Counted from the first letter of the stretch, positions 1 through 8,413 are shown. The stretch: 28,380 bases of DNA from an uncultured Bacilli bacterium (GCA_947625425.1 CANQOH010000015.1:1-28380); one strand, 5' to 3'. The notes: generated from the letters alone by a model not told the origin. Made by a program: numbers and translations.

Positions 1-642
1 AAAATGGCTATTAAAAATAATTATTCTAAAGCTGAATTAGATAGACAACTTTCTAGTGCATATTATGAAAGATATATGTTATCCGATGGAAAAGCATTAC
101 CATCAACTACACAAACTATTGATGAAGACGATTATCCAAATACTAAATTATTAGATTTATATTCTTTAGAATTTTTAGATCTGCCAAATGAATATTCCGA
201 AGTCGATTTAAGAAAAGCCATTATTAAAAATTTGAAAAACTTTATTTTAGAAATAGGGAAGTCTTTTACTTTTGTTGGAGAGGAATATAGAGTCCAAGTA
301 GGAAATGAAGATTATTTTATCGACCTCTTGTTTTATAACCGAGATTTATCTTGCTTAGTAGCTTTTGAATTAAAAGTTGGAAAGTTTAAACCTGAATATG
401 TTTCAAAAATGGATTTTTATTTAGAAGCATTAGATAGACAAGAAAAGAAAAATAATGAAAATCCAAGTGTTGGAATAATATTATGCGCTGATAAAGATGA
501 AAAAGTAGTTGAATATGCAATGAGTAGGACAATGTCTCCAACTATGGTTGCAGAATATAAATTAAAATTAATAGATAAAAAACTATTAGAAAATAAATTA
601 AGGGAAATATCTATTTTGGTAGAGGGAACTAAAAAAGATTAA
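1..642 (+). CDS. DUF1016/YhcG-type PDDEXK nuclease family protein, 5' end outside window
   Basis: The visible 213 codons match the C-terminal half of the DUF1016 (YhcG) family, whose C-terminal domain has a PD-(D/E)XK nuclease fold. Supporting segments are the junction SKAELDRQLSSAYYERYML, the core DYFIDLLFYNRDLSCLVAFE followed by LKVGKF (D...E-x-K active-site pattern), and the later NPSVGIILCADKDEKVVEYA. Full-length members are roughly 330-380 residues with an N-terminal DUF1016_N domain. Codon 1 (AAA) is in frame with the ATG at 4, and no ribosome binding site can be seen, so the frame probably continues upstream rather than starting at 4. Members are found near restriction and mobile loci, but nothing else here supports a defence island. 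The family call is from motif recognition; the substrate is unknown. Confidence 0.8.
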   Translation, partial: KMAIKNNYSKAELDRQLSSAYYERYMLSDGKALPSTTQTIDEDDYPNTKLLDLYSLEFLDLPNEYSEVDLRKAIIKNLKNFILEIGKSFTFVGEEYRVQVGNEDYFIDLLFYNRDLSCLVAFELKVGKFKPEYVSKMDFYLEALDRQEKKNNENPSVGIILCADKDEKVVEYAMSRTMSPTMVAEYKLKLIDKKLLENKLREISILVEGTKKD

Positions 643-756
643 ATTATATATTATGACTAGTCAACAAATCGCAAATCTGTAAAATAAACTATTACTAGTC
701 ACATCGAGTCTTTCTGTGTTCTAAAAATAAAATAAATATCAGCAAATTTCATAATA
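643..756. other. Gene-free spacer with two related palindromes
   Basis: The perfect 10-bp palindrome TGACTAGTCA lies at 654-663, and an 8-base copy of its right part (ACTAGTCA) recurs at 694-701. No convincing terminator or tRNA was seen. The function is unknown; they may be an operator pair or the scar of an insertion event. Confidence 0.3.
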
Positions 757-765
757 TGATATAAT
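757..765 (+). promoter_or_regulatory. Extended -10 promoter element for the 782 gene
   Basis: A perfect TGATATAAT (TGN + TATAAT) ends 16 bases before the ATG at 782. No good -35 box is visible, as is usual for extended -10 promoters. The predicted transcript would start about 772, giving a leader of only about 10 bases. Confidence 0.5.
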
Positions 766-781
766 TAAAGTGGTGATTATT

Positions 782-1189
782 ATGACTAATAATAAAGAAA
801 TAAAAATAGCGATTGTTGTCGGTGCAATTATGTTAACAATTTGTTTTGTTATCGTTGTATCTAATATGTCTACTAAAAAAAGTAATCAAACAGCTACTGA
901 AATCAAAGTATATAAACATTATGATGATGGTGAAACTAAAGAATATCGTGAATGTACTGTTACAACTGATGAATTAGTTAATATTAATAATGAATTTAAT
1001 AGTATTAAATTACTAGATGATGAAGATAAATTCCCAGGTACTAGTATTAATGGTACATATCGTATAACTAAAAATGATGATTTTATTGCTTTTGATGGCG
1101 ATAATAATCTAGTTTATCGTGGTGATACACAAGCTTTATATCTTTATAAATCAGATATCTATGAATATGTTGCTAATATTTGTAAATAA
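782..1189 (+). CDS. Small membrane-anchored protein, unknown function
   Basis: A 135-residue protein with one hydrophobic segment at about residues 6-26 (IKIAIVVGAIMLTICFVIVV), followed by a hydrophilic, probably extracytoplasmic, domain of about 105 residues. The start is placed at the ATG at 782 because GGTGAT at 772-777 sits at good distance; the in-frame GTG at 770 has no ribosome binding site. No family is recognised. The downstream serine hydrolase gene follows after 13 bases with its own GGAG site, so the two are probably cotranscribed. Confidence 0.7.
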   Translation: MTNNKEIKIAIVVGAIMLTICFVIVVSNMSTKKSNQTATEIKVYKHYDDGETKEYRECTVTTDELVNINNEFNSIKLLDDEDKFPGTSINGTYRITKNDDFIAFDGDNNLVYRGDTQALYLYKSDIYEYVANICK

Positions 1190-1202
1190 TTGGAGTTATT
1201 AA

Positions 1203-2282
1203 ATGCCAAATATAAGAAGAATAATTAATATTTTTATAATTATCAATATTATCATGATTATTCTTTTTACTATCTTAATTGTTAATAATCATCTTAATAA
1301 AATAGATATAATTAATAGTATAAACCTTAAAAAATATCTAAATATTAAAGATATAATTCGCCCTGATATAATTTTAAAAGATTCATCAGTAACAATTAAT
1401 ATATATGAAGAATATCAAGAACCAGGCTACCAAGCTTTAGATAATATTGATGGTGATATTACTAATCAAGTTAAAATAACTTCTAATTTAAATAATAAAC
1501 AACCTGGTACTTATAAAATTACTTATTCTGTAACTGATTCAAGTGGAAATAAAACAAGTATCAATCGTGAAGTAAAAGTTATCGAAACAATTAAAGAATT
1601 TTCATATACCGAGTTACCAAACGATAATGAAGAAATAAAAAAACTAATAACTAATTTAAATGAATATTTAAGACCATATAAAGTAAGTGTTGGTTATAAA
1701 AATATAAATACTAATTTTACATACTTATATAATGCTAAACAAACATATTTTGGTGCTAGTTTAATTAAGAATTTAGATGCTATGTATATCTACGAAAATA
1801 AAATGACTGAACCAGATATCTTAAAAAATGTTAAATTAGCTATAACTAAATCTGATAATCAAGCCCATAAATATCTTGTTGAAAAAATAGGTTTTAATAA
1901 TTTAAAACAATATGCTAAATACTTAGGAGCTCCTTTAACTAAATGTAATAATTTATATTTCTGTGATACTACAGTTAAAGATCAACTAATATATTTAACT
2001 AATTTATATAATCTAATTAAAACTTTACCTAATGGTCAAGAATTATCTTCTTATTATCTAAATAACTATGGTAATTATCTTAATTTATCAGATACTAAAT
2101 TCTTTCATAAATATGGCCAAAGTGATGAATATTATCATGATATAGGCATTTCTAATACAGATAATCCATATATTATAGTTATTCTAACTAGTGAAAGATT
2201 AAATAAAGATATTGATTATCGTAAGTTAATTAATGATATATCAATACAAATAAATAATTTAAATAATAAAATACCTTTATAA
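1203..2282 (+). CDS. Membrane-anchored DUF5011 + class A beta-lactamase-fold serine hydrolase
   Basis: 359 residues. An N-terminal membrane anchor spans about 8-27. An Ig-like DUF5011 domain lies at about 53-127 (YQEPGYQALDNIDGDIT, then PGTYKITYSVTDSSGN). A domain at about 138-355 has the order of active-site motifs of serine beta-lactamases/DD-peptidases: S186-L-I-K189 (SxxK), S217-D-N219 (SDN) and K303-Y-G (in the place of KTG). The outer position and cell-wall-type linker domain fit a role on the cell surface. Whether it hydrolyses beta-lactams or peptidoglycan, or only binds, cannot be told. Tyr in place of Thr in the third motif is unusual for a true beta-lactamase. GGAG at 1192-1195 supports the ATG at 1203. 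Confidence 0.8.
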   Translation: MPNIRRIINIFIIINIIMIILFTILIVNNHLNKIDIINSINLKKYLNIKDIIRPDIILKDSSVTINIYEEYQEPGYQALDNIDGDITNQVKITSNLNNKQPGTYKITYSVTDSSGNKTSINREVKVIETIKEFSYTELPNDNEEIKKLITNLNEYLRPYKVSVGYKNINTNFTYLYNAKQTYFGASLIKNLDAMYIYENKMTEPDILKNVKLAITKSDNQAHKYLVEKIGFNNLKQYAKYLGAPLTKCNNLYFCDTTVKDQLIYLTNLYNLIKTLPNGQELSSYYLNNYGNYLNLSDTKFFHKYGQSDEYYHDIGISNTDNPYIIVILTSERLNKDIDYRKLINDISIQINNLNNKIPL

Positions 2283-2307
2283 ATTTTACTAAAATCAACT
2301 AATATAG

Positions 2308-2313
2308 TATAAT
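2308..2313 (+). promoter_or_regulatory. -10 element TATAAT before the 2341 gene
   Basis: TATAAT lies 27 bases before the GTG start at 2341. Immediately after it the 6-bp perfect hairpin CCCTCT/AGAGGG (2316-2321 with 2326-2331) contains the ribosome binding site in its right arm. Transcription would begin within or just after the left arm, so the hairpin may form only on longer read-through transcripts. Confidence 0.4.
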
Positions 2314-2340
2314 ATCCCTCTATAAAGAGGGATGGTTTTT

Positions 2341-4185
2341 GTGACGACATTTAATAAAAAACCAATGGTAATTCAAAGAATAAACCAAAGAATAAATATT
2401 ATTAATGAATTACTAAATAATTATGATTTTTTAACTTCTTTAAGTAATTATTCTCATAATGATTTTAATACTTTTATTCATAATATAAGTCTTATGATAA
2501 ATTACTACCTAAATAGTAATAGTTTTGTCGTTACAGAAAATATGGAATATTTATTTACTAAGATAAATTCTACTTCCTTATCAAGCAATTATTCCTTTTA
2601 TCCAACTAATACTTATTTTAAAAAGACTCTTCGTCTAAATGGTCTTCAATTATCTTCCAATACTCTTCCTAGATATCTTTTAGATTTACGTACGATTGAA
2701 CAAAGTGTTTCTATGAATTGTGAAAATAAAGTTCATAAACCAGAAGTATTTAACGATTTAGAACCAGCTCTTACTACAGCTTTAACATATCCAAGTATCT
2801 TTTATGAAAGTATTTTAAAAACTCCTAAGACTAAAGAACAGAATTATGAAGAAGATGAAGTTTCACATTATCATTCTATCTTACAAACCAGATTAGAAAA
2901 TGTTCCTAATGCTTTAAGAGAATCATCTACTAAAAAAGCTCATAAATGGTTTAATGTCTTTGTGGGTCAAAAGCCTTTACTTGTTATTTTCTCAAGTAAT
3001 TTAAAAAGTCAAAATATCAAACCAGTCTTTTTATCTTATCTAGAACTTCCTACTAAATATACCTTAGAACAAATATGTCATCAAAATAAAAAACCAAAAG
3101 ATAAACAATCACAACCAGAAAGACCTAGATGTTATGTTCTATATTCCCGTTATGAAAGTTTACCAATTAATACCGAATTTACATATAGTAACGAAGAATT
3201 AACTGGTGATTCAGATTATGATCTTGATTTAATTTATGGCGCTTTAGATTACAATGGTACTCGATCTAAAATAAGTAATGAACCATACGTTAATATGCAA
3301 AGAATTAAAGATAGTTATAATATTGTCGTTCGTAAACAAAATGGTCAATATGAAATAAAAAATGGTCGTCATCGTCTTTTATATGCTAAAAATTATTACA
3401 TTCAAAACTATGATTATTATAAATCTAAAGATCAACTAGATCTTTTAAGAAAACTAACATCTTTAACTGTTAATGTAGAACACTATATTGAAGATGAAGA
3501 TATCAATAAATTGCTTAAATATCTCTTAACTAGATATAAAGCTAAATTTATTAAATATGATATAAATGATGATGAACCAGGTATTATAATCCTTATTGAT
3601 AATAAAGCTTATGTTGTTAATAATCTTGACGAATTAAGTGCTTTAATAAACGATTTAGCATCTAATACTAAATCAAAATATTATTTATCTGATAATGAAG
3701 AAAATCAACCAATAGATTATAATCAAATTATGAATTACTTAATTATTACTTTAAAAGACCAAATATATACTATGAATCTCTTAGATATAACTAAATATTT
3801 ATTAACTAATGGTTATTATATTGGGAATAAACATTTTATTCTAACCTCTATTGATTATTATACTTTATATAATAAATATACTTCATTACAAAGTATGATT
3901 AAATTACATGAACTTCAAAATAAACCATTAGATATTGTTAATAGAGCTCTTACTAATATTCGTTTACTTGAAATAGGTAAAATCATAATAGATATTATTA
4001 AATCTAAAAAATATGCTATTGATTTAGAATGGCCAGAATTACTACCAATCTTAAAAAATAATCCTTTATTACAAGGTATTGATGACGATACTTTATTAGC
4101 CGCTGCTAACCAAGCTGGATACCAAACTTTAAAATATCAAAGCATTCTTAAAGATAATTCTTTTAAATTTCCTAAATTATGGTAA
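2341..4185 (+). CDS. Large soluble protein with a ParB-like GRHR motif, unknown function
   Basis: 614 residues with no membrane segment or signal peptide. The only recognisable element is at about residues 330-350: VVRKQNGQYEIKNGRHRLLY, whose NGRHR (341-345) resembles the G-x-H-R nucleotide-binding loop of ParB/sulfiredoxin-fold domains. The rest is helix-rich and matches no family I know. The start is set at the GTG at 2341: GAGGG at 2327-2331 is 9 bases upstream, whereas it directly abuts the in-frame ATG at 2332 with no spacing. The next gene begins 19 bases after the stop, suggesting an operon. The ParB-like reading is an inference from one motif. Confidence 0.65.
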   Translation: MTTFNKKPMVIQRINQRINIINELLNNYDFLTSLSNYSHNDFNTFIHNISLMINYYLNSNSFVVTENMEYLFTKINSTSLSSNYSFYPTNTYFKKTLRLNGLQLSSNTLPRYLLDLRTIEQSVSMNCENKVHKPEVFNDLEPALTTALTYPSIFYESILKTPKTKEQNYEEDEVSHYHSILQTRLENVPNALRESSTKKAHKWFNVFVGQKPLLVIFSSNLKSQNIKPVFLSYLELPTKYTLEQICHQNKKPKDKQSQPERPRCYVLYSRYESLPINTEFTYSNEELTGDSDYDLDLIYGALDYNGTRSKISNEPYVNMQRIKDSYNIVVRKQNGQYEIKNGRHRLLYAKNYYIQNYDYYKSKDQLDLLRKLTSLTVNVEHYIEDEDINKLLKYLLTRYKAKFIKYDINDDEPGIIILIDNKAYVVNNLDELSALINDLASNTKSKYYLSDNEENQPIDYNQIMNYLIITLKDQIYTMNLLDITKYLLTNGYYIGNKHFILTSIDYYTLYNKYTSLQSMIKLHELQNKPLDIVNRALTNIRLLEIGKIIIDIIKSKKYAIDLEWPELLPILKNNPLLQGIDDDTLLAAANQAGYQTLKYQSILKDNSFKFPKLW

Positions 4186-4204
4186 AATACAACTAGGTGA
4201 TAAT

Positions 4205-5803
4205 ATGCTAAGAAGGATAATCAATATTTTAATTACATTAGTTTTAGGTTTTATAATTTATTATATTACTTTACCAGCTTTAAACTTTAATAATATAAGT
4301 TTTTATATCTTTATAACTTTTATTGTTATTATTTATAATATCTTAGATTTATTAAGTACTAAAAAAATCGAATTATTTAAAAAAGGTAAAAGAATAGACT
4401 ATGTCTTACCAAAATCTTTAATTTATTCTGTTTATGGAATAGTTGCTATGTTTGGTTTAATTCTTCTTGTTAATTTTATCTGTTCACCATTATTTAATGC
4501 CAAGAGTTATCAACAAAGAATAAGTGTCGATGAAACAGGTAACTTTACGGAAGATATTGCTGAAGTAAATTTTAAACATTTACCATTACTTGATCGTGCT
4601 TCATCAGAAGTATTAGGTGATCGTGTTATGGGTCAAGTAAGTGAATTAGTTAGTCAATTTAATGTCTCTGATTTATATACGCAAATAAATTATAATGATT
4701 CTATTTTAAGAGTAACTCCTTTAGAATATGCTGATGCTATTAAATGGTTTACTAATCGTAAAGATGGTATTGTCGGTTATATTACAGTAGATAGTGTAAC
4801 TGGTGAATCAAAACTAACTCGTTTAGATAAAGGTATGAAGTATTCATCTAGTGCTTTATTTAATGAAAAGTTAGAACGAAAGTTAAGATTTACATATCCA
4901 ACTACGAACTTTGGTAATATTTCATTTGAAATTGATAATGAAGGAAACCCATATTATATAGTTCCAACTATAAGTTATACAGCTGTTGGTTTAAAAGCTA
5001 AAGTAACTGGTGTAATTATCTTTGATCCAATAACAGGTGAATCTAAAAAGTATAACAAAGAAGATATTCCGTCATGGGTTGATATCGCTTATTCAGCTTC
5101 TTTAATTATTGAACAAGTAGATGACTGGGGTATTTATAAGAATGGTTTCTTTAATAGTATCTTTGGTCAAAAAGGAGCTGTTAATACTACTGAAGGCTAT
5201 AACTACTTAGCTATGAATGATGATATTTATTTATATACAGGAATTACAAGTGTTGTAAGTGATGAATCTAACTTAGGTTTTATTTTAACTAACATGCGTA
5301 CTGGTAAAACAACATACTATAATGTTCCCGGTGCTGAAGAATTTAGTGCGATGAGTAGTGCTGAAGGTCAAGTCCAAGATATGGGCTATGAATCTACCTT
5401 CCCATTATTAATTAATCTAAAAGGTGAACCAACTTACTTAGTCAGTTTAAAAGATTCAAGTGGTTTAGTTAAAATGTATGGCTTTGTTAATGTAAAAGAT
5501 TATCAAAAAGTAGTAGTAACTGATGCTTCAGAAGGAATCGAAAAAGCTAGAGATAATTACTTAAAATCAATAAAAAAAGAAGCAACAGATGATGAATTAA
5601 AAATTGAAGAAATAACAATTAATAAAATAGATGAAGCTATTATAGCTGGCAATACTCATTATTTCTTCACAGCTAATAATAAAACATATAATATATCAAT
5701 TACATTAAGTAATCGTCTTCCATTATTAGAAGTAGGAGATAAAATAAAAATAGGTTACTACGAAACAGAAGATACAATAATTGATGTAGAAAAAGTATAT
5801 TAA
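4205..5803 (+). CDS. Membrane protein with three N-terminal helices and a large outer domain
   Basis: 532 residues. Hydrophobic segments lie at about 5-24, 31-51 and 72-93, followed by about 435 hydrophilic residues that should lie outside the membrane. The soluble part has repeating beta-type phrases such as GYITVDSVTGESKLTRLDKG and GVIIFDPITGESKKY, suggesting two similar modules. No family is recognised with confidence. The start has the local consensus AGGTGATAATATG. A strong terminator overlaps the stop codon. It is the last gene of the 2341-5803 pair. Confidence 0.7.
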   Translation: MLRRIINILITLVLGFIIYYITLPALNFNNISFYIFITFIVIIYNILDLLSTKKIELFKKGKRIDYVLPKSLIYSVYGIVAMFGLILLVNFICSPLFNAKSYQQRISVDETGNFTEDIAEVNFKHLPLLDRASSEVLGDRVMGQVSELVSQFNVSDLYTQINYNDSILRVTPLEYADAIKWFTNRKDGIVGYITVDSVTGESKLTRLDKGMKYSSSALFNEKLERKLRFTYPTTNFGNISFEIDNEGNPYYIVPTISYTAVGLKAKVTGVIIFDPITGESKKYNKEDIPSWVDIAYSASLIIEQVDDWGIYKNGFFNSIFGQKGAVNTTEGYNYLAMNDDIYLYTGITSVVSDESNLGFILTNMRTGKTTYYNVPGAEEFSAMSSAEGQVQDMGYESTFPLLINLKGEPTYLVSLKDSSGLVKMYGFVNVKDYQKVVVTDASEGIEKARDNYLKSIKKEATDDELKIEEITINKIDEAIIAGNTHYFFTANNKTYNISITLSNRLPLLEVGDKIKIGYYETEDTIIDVEKVY

Positions 5804-5826
5804 GTACTCATTATGAGTACTTTTTA
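5802..5826 (+). terminator. Rho-independent terminator
   Basis: The 8-bp stem AGTACTCA/TGAGTACT (5803-5810 with 5814-5821) has a 3-base loop and is followed by a T run. The stem begins on the last base of the TAA stop of the preceding gene. Confidence 0.8.
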
Positions 5827-5922
5827 TATGTAATATTTATATTTCAAAATAGCCATAACTTATAAATTCAATATTTATTTCATATTATAATACTATTAAT
5901 TATTTCAAAGGGGTAGATAGTT

Positions 5923-6678
5923 ATGAATAATAATATTGGTGAATTTATAAAAGAAATTAGATTGGAAAAGAATTTAAAACAAAGAGAGTTAGGTAAACTA
6001 GTAGGTGTTGATGATAAAACTGTATCTAAGTGGGAAAGAGGTGTATATCTACCAGATATTACATTACTATCACCATTAAGTAAAGCTCTAGGTGTAACAG
6101 TAGATGAATTACTAGAATGTAAACGTCATGAACCACCTCAAATAGAAATAAAAGAAGAACCAAAACCTAAAAATAAATTCACCACCAAGACTAAACTATT
6201 ATTCATAATCATAATCACAATAGTAAGTATATCTACTATCTCAGCATCAATATTCACTAACTATATAAGAAAGAATAAATCTCCAGATGACCAAATAGCT
6301 ACCAATGATGCCAATGTCTATAAAATAACCAGTGATGATAAAGATTTAATAATTGAAGGTTATATACTTGAAAAGGAAGATGGTCACCATTTAATCATCA
6401 AGAGATTATGTTTTAAAAATATTGATTTAGATAATCTTGATAAAACATCAGAATTATATGTTTATTTTCAAAATGAGGAAATAGCATTATGTAATGGTAT
6501 TAATAAAAATAGTGTTGTTATTGAAGGTAATTCTATAAATTTTATCAACATAGAAACACAACGAATAAAAAACTTAACAAGTACTAAATATAATAATTTA
6601 ACATTGTCATTACAAGATAAAGCAAATAATGAAATTAGCAAACATACATACAAAGTAAAAGTGGCAAGAAGTTTTTAA
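5923..6678 (+). CDS. Membrane-tethered XRE-family regulator
   Basis: 251 residues. An N-terminal XRE/HTH_3 DNA-binding domain spans about 5-62 (KQRELGKLVGVDDKTVSKWE). A basic linker and one transmembrane segment at about 89-111 follow (LLFIIIITIVSISTISASIF), then a C-terminal outer domain of about 135 residues of unknown type. The layout suggests a sensor that ties an outside or membrane signal to transcription. Target genes are unknown; the neighbouring secreted-protein gene at 6791 is a natural candidate. AAAGGGG at 5908-5913 supports the ATG, and TATAAT at 5886-5891 is a possible -10. Confidence 0.8.
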   Translation: MNNNIGEFIKEIRLEKNLKQRELGKLVGVDDKTVSKWERGVYLPDITLLSPLSKALGVTVDELLECKRHEPPQIEIKEEPKPKNKFTTKTKLLFIIIITIVSISTISASIFTNYIRKNKSPDDQIATNDANVYKITSDDKDLIIEGYILEKEDGHHLIIKRLCFKNIDLDNLDKTSELYVYFQNEEIALCNGINKNSVVIEGNSINFINIETQRIKNLTSTKYNNLTLSLQDKANNEISKHTYKVKVARSF

Positions 6679-6790
6679 AAATTTCTAAATTCGTCATAAT
6701 AACGAGTAAATCGTCAAACAAGCGATAGTGTTATAAAAATGTCGCATGTTAATATTGAAAGATAGGAAGGAGGGAAAATTTAAGTAGTAA

Positions 6791-7549
6791 ATGAAATATG
6801 TTAAGTTTATTTTTGCATTTCTATTAGTATTGCCTTTAATGGTAAGTGCTAAGGACATAGTAGCAGAAGATGAATTTAAGGTAGTAGGTGAAACAACTAA
6901 GTATTATAAAACAGTAACTGTTCTTAATAATTCACAAATCATGTCAGTCATTGCACCAGAAGTAACTTCTTTTACAACGGAGATAACAAAAGAAGAATAT
7001 GATAGTGTTGATTTACATGACTTGTACCATTTAAACGAATCATTTACCGTTCAAACAGATTATAAGCTTCTTAAAAGTACACTACTTCAAAATAGTTCAA
7101 GTTTCAGATATCGTGTTGATTTAACTTGGAAGAATATTCCAAAAGTTAGAAGTATTGATATTATTGCTATAGGTCATTATTCCACAGTTGAAAGAAAATC
7201 ATTACCGGTTTTTAATCAAAGTTATTGTATGGGAAATGGCGAATGCTATAATGGTATGGAAGCAGGAATTATAACTGGTGTAAATGGAACAGCTCTAGTA
7301 TTTGCTTTACCAACAGATTCGTTAACAAATCTAACTCAATATATGTATTTTGATGTTCAAAAAAGCAGTTCAACTACAGTAAAACATCAAACTGTTGCTG
7401 GTGACTACGCACACGCTGTTAAGACTATTTCATATGCAAATGCAAAAAAACTTAGAGTAGACATAGCAGGCATTATACATGACTCCAGTGTAGAAAGCTA
7501 CTATGATACTATTGGTGCAGCTATCGTTGATTGGCAAGGTAGCTGGTAA
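6791..7549 (+). CDS. Secreted protein, unknown function
   Basis: 252 residues with a clear signal peptide (MKYVKFIFAFLLVLPLMVSA, cleavage likely after A20). The mature part is beta-rich with one close cysteine pair (C146, C152 in the YCMGNGEC segment). No anchor, sortase signal or known domain was seen. The AGGAAGGAGGG element at 6764-6774 is a strong ribosome binding site but lies 16 bases from the ATG. The codon before the ATG is a stop (TAA), so no longer in-frame start exists. Confidence 0.75.
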   Translation: MKYVKFIFAFLLVLPLMVSAKDIVAEDEFKVVGETTKYYKTVTVLNNSQIMSVIAPEVTSFTTEITKEEYDSVDLHDLYHLNESFTVQTDYKLLKSTLLQNSSSFRYRVDLTWKNIPKVRSIDIIAIGHYSTVERKSLPVFNQSYCMGNGECYNGMEAGIITGVNGTALVFALPTDSLTNLTQYMYFDVQKSSSTTVKHQTVAGDYAHAVKTISYANAKKLRVDIAGIIHDSSVESYYDTIGAAIVDWQGSW

Positions 7550-7862
7550 AAACTAAATATTATAGATAATACTCTTTTATTGAATTCTATATCATACCAT
7601 TACTAATATAAAATATGTTTATCTATATTATTTTATAAACGCAACCAGATATTTCATAAAAAATTTTTTAGAGGAATCAATTATATTAAAAAAATAAATA
7701 CAAAAGTAAAAAACTACTGTTACATTTAGTAACAAAAAACAAAAAAAAATAAAATAAAAAATATAAAAAAATAAAATATAAGAAAAGAAAGAGAGGATTC
7801 TATAATTGTTATATTATAGCCTGCATTCTTTGGATTATGTTTTTAAAAGTCGATTTTAATAA
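7550..7862. other. A-rich gene-free spacer
   Basis: No open frame or clear RNA gene was found. From about 7665 to 7795 the plus strand is almost all A with few C or G. A small hairpin TGTTAC/GTAACA is at 7719-7724 with 7730-7735. A GAGAGGA ribosome-binding-like stretch near 7790-7797 is not followed by a credible gene. The extreme strand asymmetry is the only notable property. Confidence 0.5.
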
Positions 7863-7893
7863 AAAAGGTACTCAAATTTCTTGAGTACCTTTT
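7863..7893. terminator. Bidirectional terminator hairpin
   Basis: The 13-bp perfect stem AAAAGGTACTCAA/TTGAGTACCTTTT (7863-7875 with 7881-7893) is flanked by A run and T run, so it could stop transcripts from either side. Confidence 0.75.
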
Positions 7894-7901
7894 AATTTGC
7901 A

Positions 7902-7930
7902 AAAAAAAGAACTTACTATGATAAGTAAGT
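7902..7930 (-). terminator. Terminator of the TM2 gene
   Basis: Read on the minus strand, ACTTACT/AGTAAGT (7924-7930 with 7911-7917) is followed by TCTTTTTTTT. It starts 3 bases after the stop codon of the 7933-8334 gene. Confidence 0.75.
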
Positions 7931-7932
7931 CT

Positions 7933-8334
7933 TTATTGACCTAATGGAACACCATTAGCATCAGTATTGATTGATCCAGATAAGATCATGATACCTTCAA
8001 CTAGACCCCAAATTTCAACAGCTACTGATGCAATACCACAAGTTATAATACCACCAATAGTAGATATAAGTAATTGGGTAACAGCTTTTCCTGTATTACC
8101 TAAATAGAAATTATGAATTCCAAGTCCACCTAAGAAAATACCTAATAATCCAGCACATAATTTAGATTTTTGAGCTGTGCCAACAGGAGCTTGTTGCATT
8201 GGTTGACCAGGTTGTACTGGTTGACCTTGTGGTGCAACTTGAGCTTGTTGAACATTTAATGGAGCACCGCAATTATCGCAGAATTGAGAACCTTCAGCAA
8301 CTTCTTTTCCACAATTAGGACAAAATTTATTCAC
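7933..8334 (-). CDS. Zinc-ribbon TM2-domain membrane protein
   Basis: 133 residues. An N-terminal zinc ribbon has C5, C8, C19 and C22 (KFCPNCGKE, FCDNCGAPL). A Gln/Pro-rich linker (about 28-55) leads to a TM2 domain at about 56-115 with the typical GLLGIFLGGLGIHNFYLG motif and two membrane helices. TM2 proteins are small bacterial membrane proteins of mostly unknown role; the ribbon should face the cytoplasm. Translation begins at GTG (8334): GAAAGG is 10 bases upstream, and the overlapping ATG at 8336 is out of frame. It is transcribed divergently from the 8437 gene. Confidence 0.85.
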   Translation of the reverse strand: MNKFCPNCGKEVAEGSQFCDNCGAPLNVQQAQVAPQGQPVQPGQPMQQAPVGTAQKSKLCAGLLGIFLGGLGIHNFYLGNTGKAVTQLLISTIGGIITCGIASVAVEIWGLVEGIMILSGSINTDANGVPLGQ

Positions 8335-8407
8335 ATAAACACAACCTTTCTAGAATAATTATAAAACATAATTCGTCAAAATAAAATAAAAATTGTAAAT
8401 ATTATAG

Positions 8408-8413
8408 TATAAT
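8408..8413 (+). promoter_or_regulatory. -10 element TATAAT before the 8437 gene
   Basis: TATAAT lies 23 bases before the ATG at 8437 in the divergent spacer. The transcript would start about 8420, at the edge of the AAAGGTGG ribosome binding site. Confidence 0.4.

Noticed and set aside
1..642. Defence island built around the YhcG-like nuclease
   Set aside because: No restriction, toxin-antitoxin or other defence gene is next to it; downstream genes are ordinary cell-surface proteins.
6468..6653. Short minus-strand reading frame within the XRE regulator gene
   Set aside because: Antisense to a clear gene, no ribosome binding site, no recognisable protein.
7737..7800. Replication origin or AT-rich unwinding element
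   Set aside because: No DnaA-box cluster or replication gene was seen nearby; high A content alone is not sufficient.
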